A stretch of DNA of 64,000 nucleotides, taken from NCBI GenBank assembly GCA_002321895.1, contig DCMZ01000016.1, positions 93,942 to 157,941 on the forward strand. The letters run 5' to 3'. The first letter of the stretch is position 1. Each line of letters opens with the position of its first letter. A program made the translations under genes and the position numbers. Below the pieces are notes generated by a model. It saw only the letters and a list, made by a program, of their open reading frames with translations, was not told the DNA's origin and did not search any database. Positions 32,545 through 41,696 of this stretch are shown piece after piece. This DNA comes from Bdellovibrionaceae bacterium UBA1609 (lineage in GTDB: Bacteria; Bdellovibrionota; Bdellovibrionia; Bdellovibrionales; UBA1609).

Positions 32545-32681
32545 TTTTTTCTCCTTAGATGAGGAGCAACTTACCCCTAAAAGATCTGGAGTCAATAGAG
32601 TTTGGTTCTGGGTAAAAAAGTCACGTCTCAGATGCAATTTGTCTGCTATTGAGCCTGAATTGCACTCGGTTGACTTTCAGG

Positions 32682-32697
32682 TGGCTTGTAGGTTGCA
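32682..32697 (+). promoter_or_regulatory. Sigma-54 promoter upstream of the Usp gene
   Basis: TGGC-N7-TTGCA: GG (32683-32684) and GC (32695-32696) are 10 bases apart. The GTG start lies 30 bases after, leaving a leader with a strong AAAGGAGG site. It matches the site before the CBS operon in form. Confidence 0.65.
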
Positions 32698-32726
32698 ATT
32701 AATCTTTATATCAAAGGAGGAACCTA

Positions 32727-33659
32727 GTGAGCCAGCCAATCAAAAGAGTGTTATGGGCGTTTGATCCCTACACTGACATTAGTGAAACATGGAAGCGATC
32801 AAAAGAAGCGGTTACAGCATTGCAAAAAGGCGAAGGGGTTCAAGTGGAGCCCGTGTATGTGATGGGGGCCGATCAGTTGGATTGGGTCGGGCATCTTGAA
32901 GCACCGCAATTGGCCAAAATAAAGCCCTATGTTCAGAAAGCAATGGACTCAAGAATTAAACAGCTTGAAATGGATTTACTGCCTAGTGTGATTTTAGAAA
33001 ATGGGGAGAACTCAAGAAAAGCGGATATCGACTTACTTTTATCCCATGCAAAATCCACGGGAGCCGATGTTTTACTAATAAACACTCATGCTCGTGAGGG
33101 TGTGAAGAGATTCTTCATGGGATCATTTGCAGAGACACTCGCATTAAAGTCCAATATTCCTGTTTTATTTGTAACGCCAAACAGTCATGCCATTGAGAGT
33201 TTGAATAAAGTGGTTTTTCCAACAAATTTTTCAGCAGAGTCTTTTGATGTGTTTCGGTCTTTCTTAGAGCAATATAGCGGTATCGTTAAAGAAGTCGTGA
33301 TTCACAATAAAATTTTACGGCCTATCAATGCTTTTGCTGAATCTAGCATTACGGCTATGGGTGGTTCCTGGATTGCGCCGGAAGAGTATCTTACTCAAGA
33401 AGCTCAGCGGCGAGAGGAGTTGGCTCAAGACTGGGTGAATGCCGCTGAAGGACTGGGGGTAAAAGCCACCATAGAGGTCGACGAAGAGTTAGGTGATGTT
33501 TCTGATTCGATAGAAGAAACATGCAAAAAAACAAAAGCCGACATGGTTGTGGTCGGATCCTTTGCCTCAGCGCTAGAGGCGGCTTTGATTGGGAGCATTG
33601 CCCGACAAGTGGTTCGGCAGGCTGATATCCCAGCAATGGTTTTTCATAAGGATAGTTAA
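32727..33659 (+). CDS. Universal stress protein with two Usp domains
   Basis: 310 residues from a GTG behind AAAGGAGG. Two UspA folds in tandem: residues 1-150 with GADVLLINTHAREGVKRFFMGSFAE (the G-x-x-x-x-x-x-x-x-G-S/T ATP-loop text) and 160-310 with KADMVVVGSFASALEAALIGSIARQV. The second loop lacks the classical G-2x-G-9x-G(S/T) spacing in part, so ATP binding may be weak there. It is likely induced by sigma-54 and the NtrC-like regulator under energy or redox stress. Confidence 0.88.
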   Translation: MSQPIKRVLWAFDPYTDISETWKRSKEAVTALQKGEGVQVEPVYVMGADQLDWVGHLEAPQLAKIKPYVQKAMDSRIKQLEMDLLPSVILENGENSRKADIDLLLSHAKSTGADVLLINTHAREGVKRFFMGSFAETLALKSNIPVLFVTPNSHAIESLNKVVFPTNFSAESFDVFRSFLEQYSGIVKEVVIHNKILRPINAFAESSITAMGGSWIAPEEYLTQEAQRREELAQDWVNAAEGLGVKATIEVDEELGDVSDSIEETCKKTKADMVVVGSFASALEAALIGSIARQVVRQADIPAMVFHKDS

Positions 33660-33676
33660 GGTCGCAGCTGGCAGAG

Positions 33677-34099
33677 TCAGTAGTTTTTTAAGAAATCTTT
33701 GCCTTTATAGGCCATCGGTAAAAGATCGCCGATGGTCGTTTTTTCAAAGCTGCCATCATCGGCGAACATGTATACTGGAACGTCGATATCTTCACAGAAT
33801 TCGAAAATCACCTGTCTGCAAACTCCACAAGGAGCCACTTTCTCACCGCTTTTCCCGCCAAGAACGGCCACCCATTCCAATGGTTTTGCTCCTGTCTGGC
33901 TAACCATATGGGAGATGGCACTGCGCTCGGCGCACACAGAGGCTCCGTTTACAGCGTTTTCTACATTGTTACCGGAATAAAGTGTGTCATCGCCTTTTAC
34001 TTTTACTACCGCAGACACTTTAAAGCCGGAGTAAGGTGCGTAGGCTTTCGCATTCACTTGTTTTAAAATCTCAAAAGCTTCTTTGGGTAGATCACTCAT
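33677..34099 (-). CDS. cdd: Cytidine deaminase
   Basis: 140 residues from the ATG at 34097-34099, five bases after GAGG. Deaminates cytidine and deoxycytidine to uridine and deoxyuridine in pyrimidine salvage. Zinc-site motifs are complete: CAERSA (Cys and catalytic Glu) and PCGVCRQ (two Cys). YAPYSGFKV and NVENA substrate-binding segments are present. This is the short homotetrameric type. The gene lies 7 bases after purA on the same strand, so the two are probably co-transcribed. Confidence 0.95.
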   Translation of the reverse strand: MSDLPKEAFEILKQVNAKAYAPYSGFKVSAVVKVKGDDTLYSGNNVENAVNGASVCAERSAISHMVSQTGAKPLEWVAVLGGKSGEKVAPCGVCRQVIFEFCEDIDVPVYMFADDGSFEKTTIGDLLPMAYKGKDFLKNY

Positions 34100-34106
34100 C
34101 ACGGCC

Positions 34107-35396
34107 TCAAAATAAAGGGTTAAACCATAAGGTCTGATTTCGGCCGGGACCTACAGAGACCACATCCACGGGCACTTTAAGAAAATCCTCTATATAGCGG
34201 ATGTAGCTTCGGCATGTGTCCGGTAAAGCACTAATGTCATCCATGGAAGATAGGTCTTCTGTCCATCCGGGAAGCGTTTCGTAAATGGGTTTCGAATTCT
34301 CTAAGTCATCAATGGTGATTGGGAAATGCTCGGTTTTATTGCCATTCACTTCATAGTGAGTGCAGACCTTAATGTCCTCAATGCCACTAAGAACATCAAT
34401 TTTCATCAGGGCTATGTTTGTAATTCCATTGACTCGTATCGCATATTTGAGTGCTACAAGATCTAGCCATCCACATCGACGCTCGCGGCCGGTGGTTGCG
34501 CCGTATTCTTTTCCCACATCTCTTAATTTTTGGCCGAGATCATTGCTCTGTTCAGTAGGGAACGGCCCTGCCCCCACTCGAGTGGTGTAGGCCTTTGTAA
34601 TGCCAACCACTTTTTGTATTTGCCCAGGCCCCACTCCAGACCCAATGCAAGCCGAGCCAGCAATGGTGGAAGAACTAGTTACAAAGGGATAAGTCCCATG
34701 TAATAGATCGAGCAACGACCCTTGTGCGCCTTCGAATAAAACTTTTTTGTCGGATCCAATAGCTTCTGAAACAAGTAAAGAGGTGTCTTTGCATCGGTAA
34801 GGCTCTAACAACTCAGATAACTTATGCAGTTGCTGAACAGTTTCTCCAACGTCCACTTTTTCTAAGCCATACATTTCAAAGAGTAGGTTTTTTTCTTTTA
34901 AAGATTTCTCCACTTTCTTTTCCAGTGTTCCTTTATGGAAAAGGTCTGCAAATAAAATGGCTCGACGTGAGGCCCGGTCCTCATAGGCGGGGCCAATGCC
35001 TTTGCCGGTTGTACCTATTTTATCCAAGCCGGCGGCTTTTTCGCGAGCCACATCCAATTGACGGTGATAGGGCATGATTACGGTGCATAGATCACTGATC
35101 ATCAATTGTGAGGAATCCTTGAGGTGACCGGCTTCTTGGAGAGCTTTAATTTCGTTATAGACAGTTTCAATATCTAAAACCACACCAGGGCCAATCACAC
35201 AGGTGGTGTTAGGATGAAGTACACCCGAGGGGACCAAGTGAAGGACTGTCTTTTTGCCGTCTACGATGAGGGTATGGCCTGCATTGGCGCCACCTTGATA
35301 GCGAACCACTAAGTCAGATTGAGCAGAGAATACATCAACGACTTTACCTTTTCCCTCGTCTCCCCATTGAGAACCGACTACGATTATTCCAGACAA
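34107..35396 (-). CDS. purA: Adenylosuccinate synthetase
   Basis: 429 residues from a TTG at 35394-35396, six bases after AAGGAGT. Joins IMP and aspartate, using GTP, in the first step from IMP to AMP. Motifs: GSQWGDEGKGKVVD (GTP and IMP site), GGANAGHT, the GTTGKGIGPAYEDRASR segment and TTGRERRCGWLD. The length is normal for the family. The TTG start is unusual for an essential gene but matches others in this window. Followed by cdd. Confidence 0.97.
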   Translation of the reverse strand: MSGIIVVGSQWGDEGKGKVVDVFSAQSDLVVRYQGGANAGHTLIVDGKKTVLHLVPSGVLHPNTTCVIGPGVVLDIETVYNEIKALQEAGHLKDSSQLMISDLCTVIMPYHRQLDVAREKAAGLDKIGTTGKGIGPAYEDRASRRAILFADLFHKGTLEKKVEKSLKEKNLLFEMYGLEKVDVGETVQQLHKLSELLEPYRCKDTSLLVSEAIGSDKKVLFEGAQGSLLDLLHGTYPFVTSSSTIAGSACIGSGVGPGQIQKVVGITKAYTTRVGAGPFPTEQSNDLGQKLRDVGKEYGATTGRERRCGWLDLVALKYAIRVNGITNIALMKIDVLSGIEDIKVCTHYEVNGNKTEHFPITIDDLENSKPIYETLPGWTEDLSSMDDISALPDTCRSYIRYIEDFLKVPVDVVSVGPGRNQTLWFNPLF

Positions 35397-35456
35397 TTGG
35401 ACTCCTTTATGTTTTGAAACGACCTATTTTACTGTCTAAAAGGGGTAGAGCAAGCC

Positions 35457-36431
35457 TTAACTGTCCATTTCCGCTGTAAACCAAGCAGAGCTTGGGGGGA
35501 GAGGATTATGATGCTGCTCGTGCTTAAAAAATGCGATGGTTTGCTCCACGGCCTGGCGGCTGACAGCGGCAAAGGCTTGTTCCGTATAGGCTCCTATGTG
35601 GGGAGTCATTACCAAATTGGGTAGATTTCTTAATGCGCTATCGCTAGGAAGAGGTTCCGAGGCAAATACGTCTAACGCCGCACCACCGATTTGTTGAGAT
35701 TTAAGCGCTTCGATGAGGGCCACTTCTTTTACTATAGAACCGCGAGAAGTGTTTATGAGAAAGCTATGACTTGGCATTAATTCCAGTGTCTTTTCATTAA
35801 CCATTTCGCGAGTAGTAGAAGTGAAAGGCACATGGAGAGTCAGTATATCTGACATTCTAAAAATCTCACTTACTCCAAGGGATTCAATATCTTTGTCTTC
35901 AAGAATTTTCGGATTGATATAGGGGTCGTGTACAACGACTTGCATTCCCAAGCTTTGAGCCAGGTCAGCGACTCGAGAGCCTATCCGACCATAACCTATA
36001 ATCCCTAGCGTCTTACCTCGGCATTCCTGTGCAGCGGCCCCGTCTCGTTTCCACTTTCTTTTTTCAACCAGTTGGCGGAAGGCAGTCACTCGTCTTTGTC
36101 CCTCAATAAGAAACCAAAGTGTTAGCTCGAGAACGCTTTGAATATTCCCTTCGGGAGTAAAGGAGACTTTGATATCGCGTTTTGAACATTCCGTTAAATC
36201 GATGTGATCAAAACCGCTTGTGGATGTGACGACCCATTTTAAATGAGGCAATTGATCCAGCAAAGATTTATGAATAGAGAAACTGGATCGAATCAGCAGC
36301 CCTTCTGCTGATTCTAGGTCTGCACTCTTTACCGTTTTTGGGTTAAACTCAACTATGTTGGCGTCGGCCAATTGGCTTTTAAGAATAGCCTTCGCTGAAG
36401 GGGAGTACTCATCTGAAATAAAGAGATTCAT
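35457..36431 (-). CDS. D-2-hydroxyacid dehydrogenase, SerA-like
   Basis: 324 residues. NAD-dependent dehydrogenase with the Rossmann signature LGIIGYGRIGSRVADLAQ, the substrate arginine in INTSRGSIV, the glutamate in DVFASEPLP and the catalytic histidine in TPHIGAYTEQA. It lacks the ACT regulatory domain of long SerA enzymes. It starts within the stop (ATGA) of a class V aminotransferase gene. Together they would give the 3-phosphoglycerate dehydrogenase and aminotransferase steps of serine synthesis, though a glyoxylate or hydroxypyruvate role is possible. Confidence 0.88.
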   Translation of the reverse strand: MNLFISDEYSPSAKAILKSQLADANIVEFNPKTVKSADLESAEGLLIRSSFSIHKSLLDQLPHLKWVVTSTSGFDHIDLTECSKRDIKVSFTPEGNIQSVLELTLWFLIEGQRRVTAFRQLVEKRKWKRDGAAAQECRGKTLGIIGYGRIGSRVADLAQSLGMQVVVHDPYINPKILEDKDIESLGVSEIFRMSDILTLHVPFTSTTREMVNEKTLELMPSHSFLINTSRGSIVKEVALIEALKSQQIGGAALDVFASEPLPSDSALRNLPNLVMTPHIGAYTEQAFAAVSRQAVEQTIAFFKHEQHHNPLPPSSAWFTAEMDS

Positions 36432-37588
36432 AGTCCTAAGTTCTCTCTCAACTGTTTTAACACCTGGTTTTCAATTTCCTCAGTGAGGTTATAGTTGAAA
36501 TGTTTTAGTGCAGCCGCAATATAGAATATGCAAGCGTATACATCCTCGGGTTCTACGTGACCCATATGTCCAATTCGTATGATTTTTCCCTTAAGGTGAT
36601 CCTGTCCACCCATGAGGGTCAGTTGGAACTCTTCCTCCAAATATTTTCTAAGCTGATTGCCATTAATGTTATTTGGAACTTTAAAAGCTGTGACCGTTGA
36701 ACTTGGCGAAGAGGAGAAGATTTCTAAATTGAGCTTTTTAAGCGCAGCGACGATGGATTCATGTTGAGTTCTATACCAGGAGAGCTGACGGTCGAGCCCG
36801 TCGCCTTTCCATCCCTGCAAGACGCTATAGAGCGCAGTGATCAAAGCGACGTTGGAGCTAAAAAGAGTTTGACCTTTTTTATTGGCATTGAGCTCTCCTT
36901 TGAGATCAAAATAAAACTTGGGGCACTTGCTGGTTTGGGATTTTTCCCAGGCTTTTTCGGAAAGGGAAACAAAGGCCAAGCCTGTGGGAATCATAAAAGC
37001 CTTTTGAGATCCGGCAACAAGCACATCTATATTCCAAGTATCCATTTTTAAAGGACTTGCTGCGACAGCAGTGATTCCATCTACAATGAGCAGAGTTTCC
37101 GGGGATACAGCTTTGATGGTTGATCCCATATCTTCAATGGGATGCCACGTAGCGGTGCTGGTTTCCGTGGCTTGAGTTATAACAGCTGCATAGTTTCCAT
37201 TTTCTAATTTAGATTTTAGCTGTTCCATTGATACGGCTTCTCCCCATGGAACTTCAATTTCTTCCGACTCAATCCCGTAGGCCTTAGCCATTTTTGACCA
37301 GCGTTGACCAAACTTACCTGAAACAATAGAGAGAATACGTTCACCAGGGGAGAGTGTATTCACTAAGGCCGCTTCCATGCCTCCCGTTCCGGTGGAGCTA
37401 AGCATCATGACTGGTTGGCGGGTTCCAAAAACATGGGGTAGCTCATCCAATACAAACTGGAGTCGGTCTTCAAATAAGGGGGTTCTATGATGCACCATAG
37501 GAGACGCAAGGGCTTCGTAAACCCCAGGAGGCATCATAACGGGGCCTGGTGCCATTAAACGATATTTCTTTTCGGGAATGGGTAGCAT
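36428..37588 (-). CDS. Class V aminotransferase (serine-glyoxylate/phosphoserine type)
   Basis: 386 residues, start ATG behind AGAGGTG. A PLP enzyme of the class V type: opening APGPVMMPPGV, STGTGGMEAAL (phosphate loop), VDGITAV (aspartate that holds the PLP ring nitrogen) and the PLP lysine K196 in AGSQKAFM. It resembles alanine/serine-glyoxylate aminotransferases and the archaeal-type phosphoserine aminotransferases more than E. coli SerC. Its coupling to a SerA-like gene by a 4-base overlap favours serine synthesis. Confidence 0.88.
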   Translation of the reverse strand: MLPIPEKKYRLMAPGPVMMPPGVYEALASPMVHHRTPLFEDRLQFVLDELPHVFGTRQPVMMLSSTGTGGMEAALVNTLSPGERILSIVSGKFGQRWSKMAKAYGIESEEIEVPWGEAVSMEQLKSKLENGNYAAVITQATETSTATWHPIEDMGSTIKAVSPETLLIVDGITAVAASPLKMDTWNIDVLVAGSQKAFMIPTGLAFVSLSEKAWEKSQTSKCPKFYFDLKGELNANKKGQTLFSSNVALITALYSVLQGWKGDGLDRQLSWYRTQHESIVAALKKLNLEIFSSSPSSTVTAFKVPNNINGNQLRKYLEEEFQLTLMGGQDHLKGKIIRIGHMGHVEPEDVYACIFYIAAALKHFNYNLTEEIENQVLKQLRENLGL

Positions 37589-37629
37589 TCAACACCTCTT
37601 CATTGCCATTGATCTATGAATAATGCAGT

Positions 37630-38226
37630 ATGCCCAATATGTCCAAGATCAAATGTATAAGTGCGCTTCTAACATCCCTATTATTCCTTTTTATGACAAG
37701 TTGTAGTTATAAGTGGGGGTTTAAAGAAAGAAAATTGGCCGGTGGATACACTGAAGTGAGTGTACCTATGTTCAAAAATGAATCTCAGGTGGTGAGTATC
37801 GAGACGTCATTCACCAATGCACTGGTTGAAGAGTTTTCTCGGTCTCAGGTGGCCCGGGTGGTGACCGACTCACAAGCTCCCGTCAAAGTAGAAGGTACAA
37901 TTGTTAAGGTGGAGTACCTTCCCGAGGGCAAAAGAGTGGGTGGCGCCAATGAGGCTCTTTCTGAGTTGCCGACTGGAGCCGTGTTGGCCACGAACTATCG
38001 AATATATGTGACAATACATTTGAAATTAGTCAGAGTCTCGGACCGGAAAATACTATGGCATGGAAATTTTAAAGATGAGCGAATTTATGCAGCCCCACAG
38101 TTAGAATCGGGCTTAATCAATTCAGCCAATGCTCTCTATAATCACTCGGCGCGACAGATTAACATTGCAGAGTTAGCGGTTTCGATGATGAGTGAAGCAC
38201 ACGATAGAATGACGGAGACGTTTTAA
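37630..38226 (+). CDS. lptE: LptE-like LPS-assembly lipoprotein
   Basis: About 198 residues; the start could be either of two close ATGs (37630, 37639), without a clear ribosome binding site. Signal peptide with lipobox MTSC. The mature part fits LptE: YKWGFKERKLAGGYTEVSVPMFKNES, then ETSFTNALVEEFSRS and a late helix. LptE plugs the LptD barrel that inserts LPS in the outer membrane. The stop overlaps the holA start (TAATG), the same lptE-holA order as in many proteobacteria. Confidence 0.82.
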   Translation: MPNMSKIKCISALLTSLLFLFMTSCSYKWGFKERKLAGGYTEVSVPMFKNESQVVSIETSFTNALVEEFSRSQVARVVTDSQAPVKVEGTIVKVEYLPEGKRVGGANEALSELPTGAVLATNYRIYVTIHLKLVRVSDRKILWHGNFKDERIYAAPQLESGLINSANALYNHSARQINIAELAVSMMSEAHDRMTETF

Positions 38227-39236
38227 TGGCTAAACGTGCAGCTCAGGCCTGGGACCTACGGCAGTTACAAATTTATATTTCTAAAAATAGGCCTAAGGGT
38301 GTTTTTTTTGTTGTTGGAGAGGAAACTTATTTAGTGGATGAATCTCTTCGCGTTCTCAAAGAGAAGTTTATTGAGCACGTACCTACGATTGATTTTAATT
38401 TTGACCAAGTTTACGCCCATGATGTGAAGGGTGAAAGTGTTGCTGATTTGGTGGACACGTTACCCATGATGGCCGATCAACGAATGGTTTTGGTGAGGGG
38501 AGCGCAGTCTTGGAAAGAGTCTGATTGGTCCAAATTGGCCTCTGTTTTAGAGACACCTCAAGAGAGTTGTCTTTTCGTTATCGAAATGGAAAAAATCGAT
38601 CGACGAAAAAAGTGGGTTAAGAATTTAGGTAAAAGTATTCAATGGGTAGAACTAAAGCCGCCATATGATAATCAGATTCCTCAATGGATTCAGTACATTT
38701 CATCTGAACTGGATTTGAAACTCAGTCATGGCCAGGTTCAATGGGTTCAGCAATGTGTTGGACAGCGTTTAGTGGATATTAAAAACGAGCTTTTAAAGCT
38801 CAAGCAATTTATCGGTGAGGAAACCATAGTTTCAGATGAAGATTTACGTCGAGTGGTTTCAGCGACTAAAACTCAGTCAGTTTTCGAGTTAACCGATGCC
38901 ATTGCGTCTAATCAGAAAGGTGAAGCCTTACAGGCTTTAAATAAACTGATAGATCAGGGGCAGAATGAAGTGGGTATTGTGCATATGGTGGCTCGCCACT
39001 TTAGAATGTTGAGAAAGACTTTGTCACTCAAAGGAAAAGGTCTGGGGGCCGATCAGCTGGCCAAAGAGTTGGGTGTGCATAAGTTCTTTGTTTCGAAGTA
39101 TATTCAGCAATCGCAAAAATGGAGCCAGGGTCGTTTGGATCAGGCCACGTCTCATTTGTATGAGGTCGATGGGAACTTGAAGTCTTCTAGCTTAAGAGGT
39201 CAGCTGTTCCTAGAGAACCTTATCTTATCGATATAG
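38226..39236 (+). CDS. holA: DNA polymerase III delta subunit
   Basis: 336 residues. Clamp-loader subunit that opens the sliding clamp. Recognised from GVFFVVGEETYLVDESL at the start, the NFDQVYAHD and TLPMMADQRMVLVRGA segments, the helical middle with QCVGQRLVDIKNELLKL and the C-terminal collar with IVHMVARHFRMLRK. Its ATG overlaps the lptE stop. The family is diverse in sequence but length, order and neighbour support the call. Confidence 0.9.
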   Translation: MAKRAAQAWDLRQLQIYISKNRPKGVFFVVGEETYLVDESLRVLKEKFIEHVPTIDFNFDQVYAHDVKGESVADLVDTLPMMADQRMVLVRGAQSWKESDWSKLASVLETPQESCLFVIEMEKIDRRKKWVKNLGKSIQWVELKPPYDNQIPQWIQYISSELDLKLSHGQVQWVQQCVGQRLVDIKNELLKLKQFIGEETIVSDEDLRRVVSATKTQSVFELTDAIASNQKGEALQALNKLIDQGQNEVGIVHMVARHFRMLRKTLSLKGKGLGADQLAKELGVHKFFVSKYIQQSQKWSQGRLDQATSHLYEVDGNLKSSSLRGQLFLENLILSI

Positions 39237-39294
39237 AGAAATATTTTTTATCCCAAGTCTCCACTTTAGACCTGTAAAGTCTCAAAAAGATATT

Positions 39295-39312
39295 ACCGAA
39301 AAGTATTTCGGT
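39295..39312 (+). promoter_or_regulatory. Hairpin/operator before a PilZ gene, next to its ribosome binding site
   Basis: ACCGAAA-AGTA-TTTCGGT, a perfect 7-bp inverted repeat with a 4-base loop. Its last bases adjoin the GGTGGAG ribosome binding site of the PilZ gene, so folding could limit translation, or it may be a protein operator. Confidence 0.45.
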
Positions 39313-39320
39313 GGAGTTTT

Positions 39321-39698
39321 ATGTCTGAAATGATTGGAAAGCGTCGACGGGTACCGCGACGGGATTATCAAAAGAGAATCGGGGTTTTATATAGTGGAAC
39401 CTACCTGTTTGCCGATGCATTGCAAATCGGTGAAGGAGGGATGCTCTTTGCCTCCTCAGATGTTTTTCAAAAGGGTCAAATGCTTGTGGTGAGCTTTCAT
39501 ATCCCTGGTTATCAACATGCCATTGCTCGAGCCGTTATCCGTTATGCTGTTGAGGATGAAGAACAGCCAGGAAACATGAAGTATGGAGTTGAATTTGAAA
39601 ATATTGACTTCGATTCTAAGCGATATATTCGCTACTACGTTGCCTCTGATCGACAACCAATAGGAAAAGAAAACCCCACGCTGGCTGGCGTAGGGTAA
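39321..39698 (+). CDS. PilZ-domain protein
   Basis: 125 residues, a single PilZ barrel. The opening RRRVPRRDYQKR resembles the RxxxR c-di-GMP motif, and LQIGEGGML stands where D/NxSxxG is usual, so the second motif is imperfect. HIPGYQHAIARAVIRY and KYGVEFENI are typical later strands. It may bind cyclic-di-GMP or be a non-binding adaptor. The start follows GGTGGAG, next to a perfect hairpin. Confidence 0.8.
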   Translation: MSEMIGKRRRVPRRDYQKRIGVLYSGTYLFADALQIGEGGMLFASSDVFQKGQMLVVSFHIPGYQHAIARAVIRYAVEDEEQPGNMKYGVEFENIDFDSKRYIRYYVASDRQPIGKENPTLAGVG

Positions 39699-39723
39699 CT
39701 CAATCTGAAGTCGTAATTAAAAC

Positions 39724-39987
39724 TTACTTAGTAGCGTGAACTTGAGAAGCAAGACGGCTGATTTTTCGAGCGGCCGTTTTAGCGTGATAAATACCTTTTT
39801 GAGCGGCTTTACCCATGCTGCTTGTGTATGCAACTAGTAGAGTTTTCGCTTCGTCGGCTTTGTTTTCTTTTAATGCCAATCTCAGCTTCTTTTCCGCAGT
39901 ACGTACAGCACTCTTAGTGTTGCTGTTTCGAGCGGTTCTTCGAATTTCCTGGCGAGCACGTTTTGCTGCTGACTTATGATTTGCCAA
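39724..39987 (-). CDS. rpsT: Ribosomal protein S20
   Basis: 87 residues from a TTG at 39985-39987, behind GGAGGACAAACC. A basic, helical protein that binds 16S rRNA: ANHKSAAKRARQEIRRTARN, KSAVRTAEKKLRLAL and the closing KGIYHAKTAARKISRLA. A longer ATG frame reaches upstream but adds residues foreign to S20. It lies alone, divergent from murJ. Confidence 0.95.
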   Translation of the reverse strand: MANHKSAAKRARQEIRRTARNSNTKSAVRTAEKKLRLALKENKADEAKTLLVAYTSSMGKAAQKGIYHAKTAARKISRLASQVHATK

Positions 39988-40104
39988 GGTTTGTCCTCCA
40001 GTGTTTAAATGCGTAAAGGGAGGAGTTAGCACAGTGGGCCGAGCAAGGCAAGACTGTATTCAATAAATGTCCTCCTTTTATTCATCTGTGACAGGATAGC
40101 TCCA

Positions 40105-41688
40105 TTGGGAAATAACAAGGAAAATCAAGAGGTTAGAAGAAGTGCGGGGGCTATGGCTGTGGGTACTTTGGGTAGCCGAATTCTGGGTTTGGTCAGAGAT
40201 ATCGTTCTGGCGGCCTTATTTCCCAACTTTGTAAAAGATGCTTTTGTGGTGGCATTTCGTCTACCTAATCTTTTTCGCAGACTGCTCGGGGAGGGATCCC
40301 TTTCAGTGAGTTTTATCCCTGTTTATGTAGATCAAAATGAGACCTCTGGGATCGAGTCAGGGCAAGCCTTAGCTGGTGCCATTTGGTGCATTTTAATGAT
40401 GGTAACCTCCATTTTGAGCGTCTTGGGTATCCTGTTCATGCCACAAATTATCGAATTACTTGTACCGGGCAAGCAGTATCAGGCCATAGTCGGAAAAGTA
40501 GATCTGACCATTTTGTTGGCCAGGGTCATGTTTCTCTATTTATTTTTGGTCACTTCCTACGCTTTTCTAATGGCAATTTGTCAGAGTCATAAAAAATTCT
40601 TTTTACCAGCTTTAGCCCCGGCATTTTTTAACTTGATGGTGATTCTGTTTGCTGTTGTGCCGAATGAAATTGTAGGGACTCAAGGGCTTCAATTAGCATT
40701 GGGAGTCGTGTTTGGCGGGGGAGTTCAGGCCGCCATAGTGATTTGGCAATTGAGAAAAATTAAAAAGTTACCACGGCCTCATTTGAATTTAAAAACTCCA
40801 GGACTCAAAAAAGTACTCATCAATATGTTGCCAGGCATGGCGGGCTTGGGAGTGATTCAATTTATCGGAATTATAAATGTAATTTTCGCCAGTCAGCTAG
40901 AGCAGGGGTCGCATACCTATATTTACTTTGCGGATCGCATTTTAGAGCTCCCTATGTCATTGATAGCCATCAGTCTCGGAGCGGCACTTTTGCCCCAACT
41001 TTCGGCGCAATGGGCAAGGGGAGATGTGCAGCAGATGCATTTCACAGCCTTGTCGCAAATGAAGTTACTGTTCTTTCTTTCCATACCTTGTGCAATTGGT
41101 ATGTATCTGCTGGCGGAACCCATTGTAGTCATGTTGTTTAAAAGGGGAGAATTCAACAGTACAGATGTTGAACAGACCATGCGGGTGATACAGATCTATA
41201 GCTATATGTTGTTAGCTTCCAGTATGGTCCGAGTTCTTGCTCCTAGTTTTTATGCCATTAAGAACACGTGGTATCCGGCACTGGTTTCAGCCATTTGTGT
41301 GCTGGTTCATATGGTTCTCGCCTCTCAATGGGTCGATCAGTGGGGCCTGCAAGGTATCGTCTACTCCCTGGTTGTAACTGGATTTGTTAATGCCTCATTG
41401 CTTTTGGCTGGCTATTTTCGATTCATCGGAAAGTTTCCTATTTTTGATTTAATCACTTATTGGCTTAAGCTCATTGTTCCCAGCGTGGTGATGGTCGGGG
41501 TTTTGCTAGGAATTTTACATTTTGTGAATCTTCTTCAGGTGGAATTAAGGTTTTTATCTGCTTTCATCATTGTAATAATTGGTGGGGGGCTATCTGTGCT
41601 TGCCTATAGCGCTATGGCCTATGTATTCAAGAGTGAAGAAGTTGTTCAAATTGTAACATTGTTCCGTCGCAAGCTTTTGAGGAAATAA
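40105..41688 (+). CDS. murJ: Lipid II flippase MurJ
   Basis: 527 residues from a TTG start behind AGGA. About 14 hydrophobic segments. Family signature: LGSRILGLVRDIVLAALF, AFRLPNLFRRLLGEGSLSVSFIPVY and ALAPAFFNLMVI. It flips lipid II across the inner membrane for peptidoglycan synthesis. The gene is followed within 10 bases by a flavoprotein gene and then an MFS gene. Confidence 0.96.
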   Translation: MGNNKENQEVRRSAGAMAVGTLGSRILGLVRDIVLAALFPNFVKDAFVVAFRLPNLFRRLLGEGSLSVSFIPVYVDQNETSGIESGQALAGAIWCILMMVTSILSVLGILFMPQIIELLVPGKQYQAIVGKVDLTILLARVMFLYLFLVTSYAFLMAICQSHKKFFLPALAPAFFNLMVILFAVVPNEIVGTQGLQLALGVVFGGGVQAAIVIWQLRKIKKLPRPHLNLKTPGLKKVLINMLPGMAGLGVIQFIGIINVIFASQLEQGSHTYIYFADRILELPMSLIAISLGAALLPQLSAQWARGDVQQMHFTALSQMKLLFFLSIPCAIGMYLLAEPIVVMLFKRGEFNSTDVEQTMRVIQIYSYMLLASSMVRVLAPSFYAIKNTWYPALVSAICVLVHMVLASQWVDQWGLQGIVYSLVVTGFVNASLLLAGYFRFIGKFPIFDLITYWLKLIVPSVVMVGVLLGILHFVNLLQVELRFLSAFIIVIIGGGLSVLAYSAMAYVFKSEEVVQIVTLFRRKLLRK

Positions 41689-41696
41689 TTTATCCT

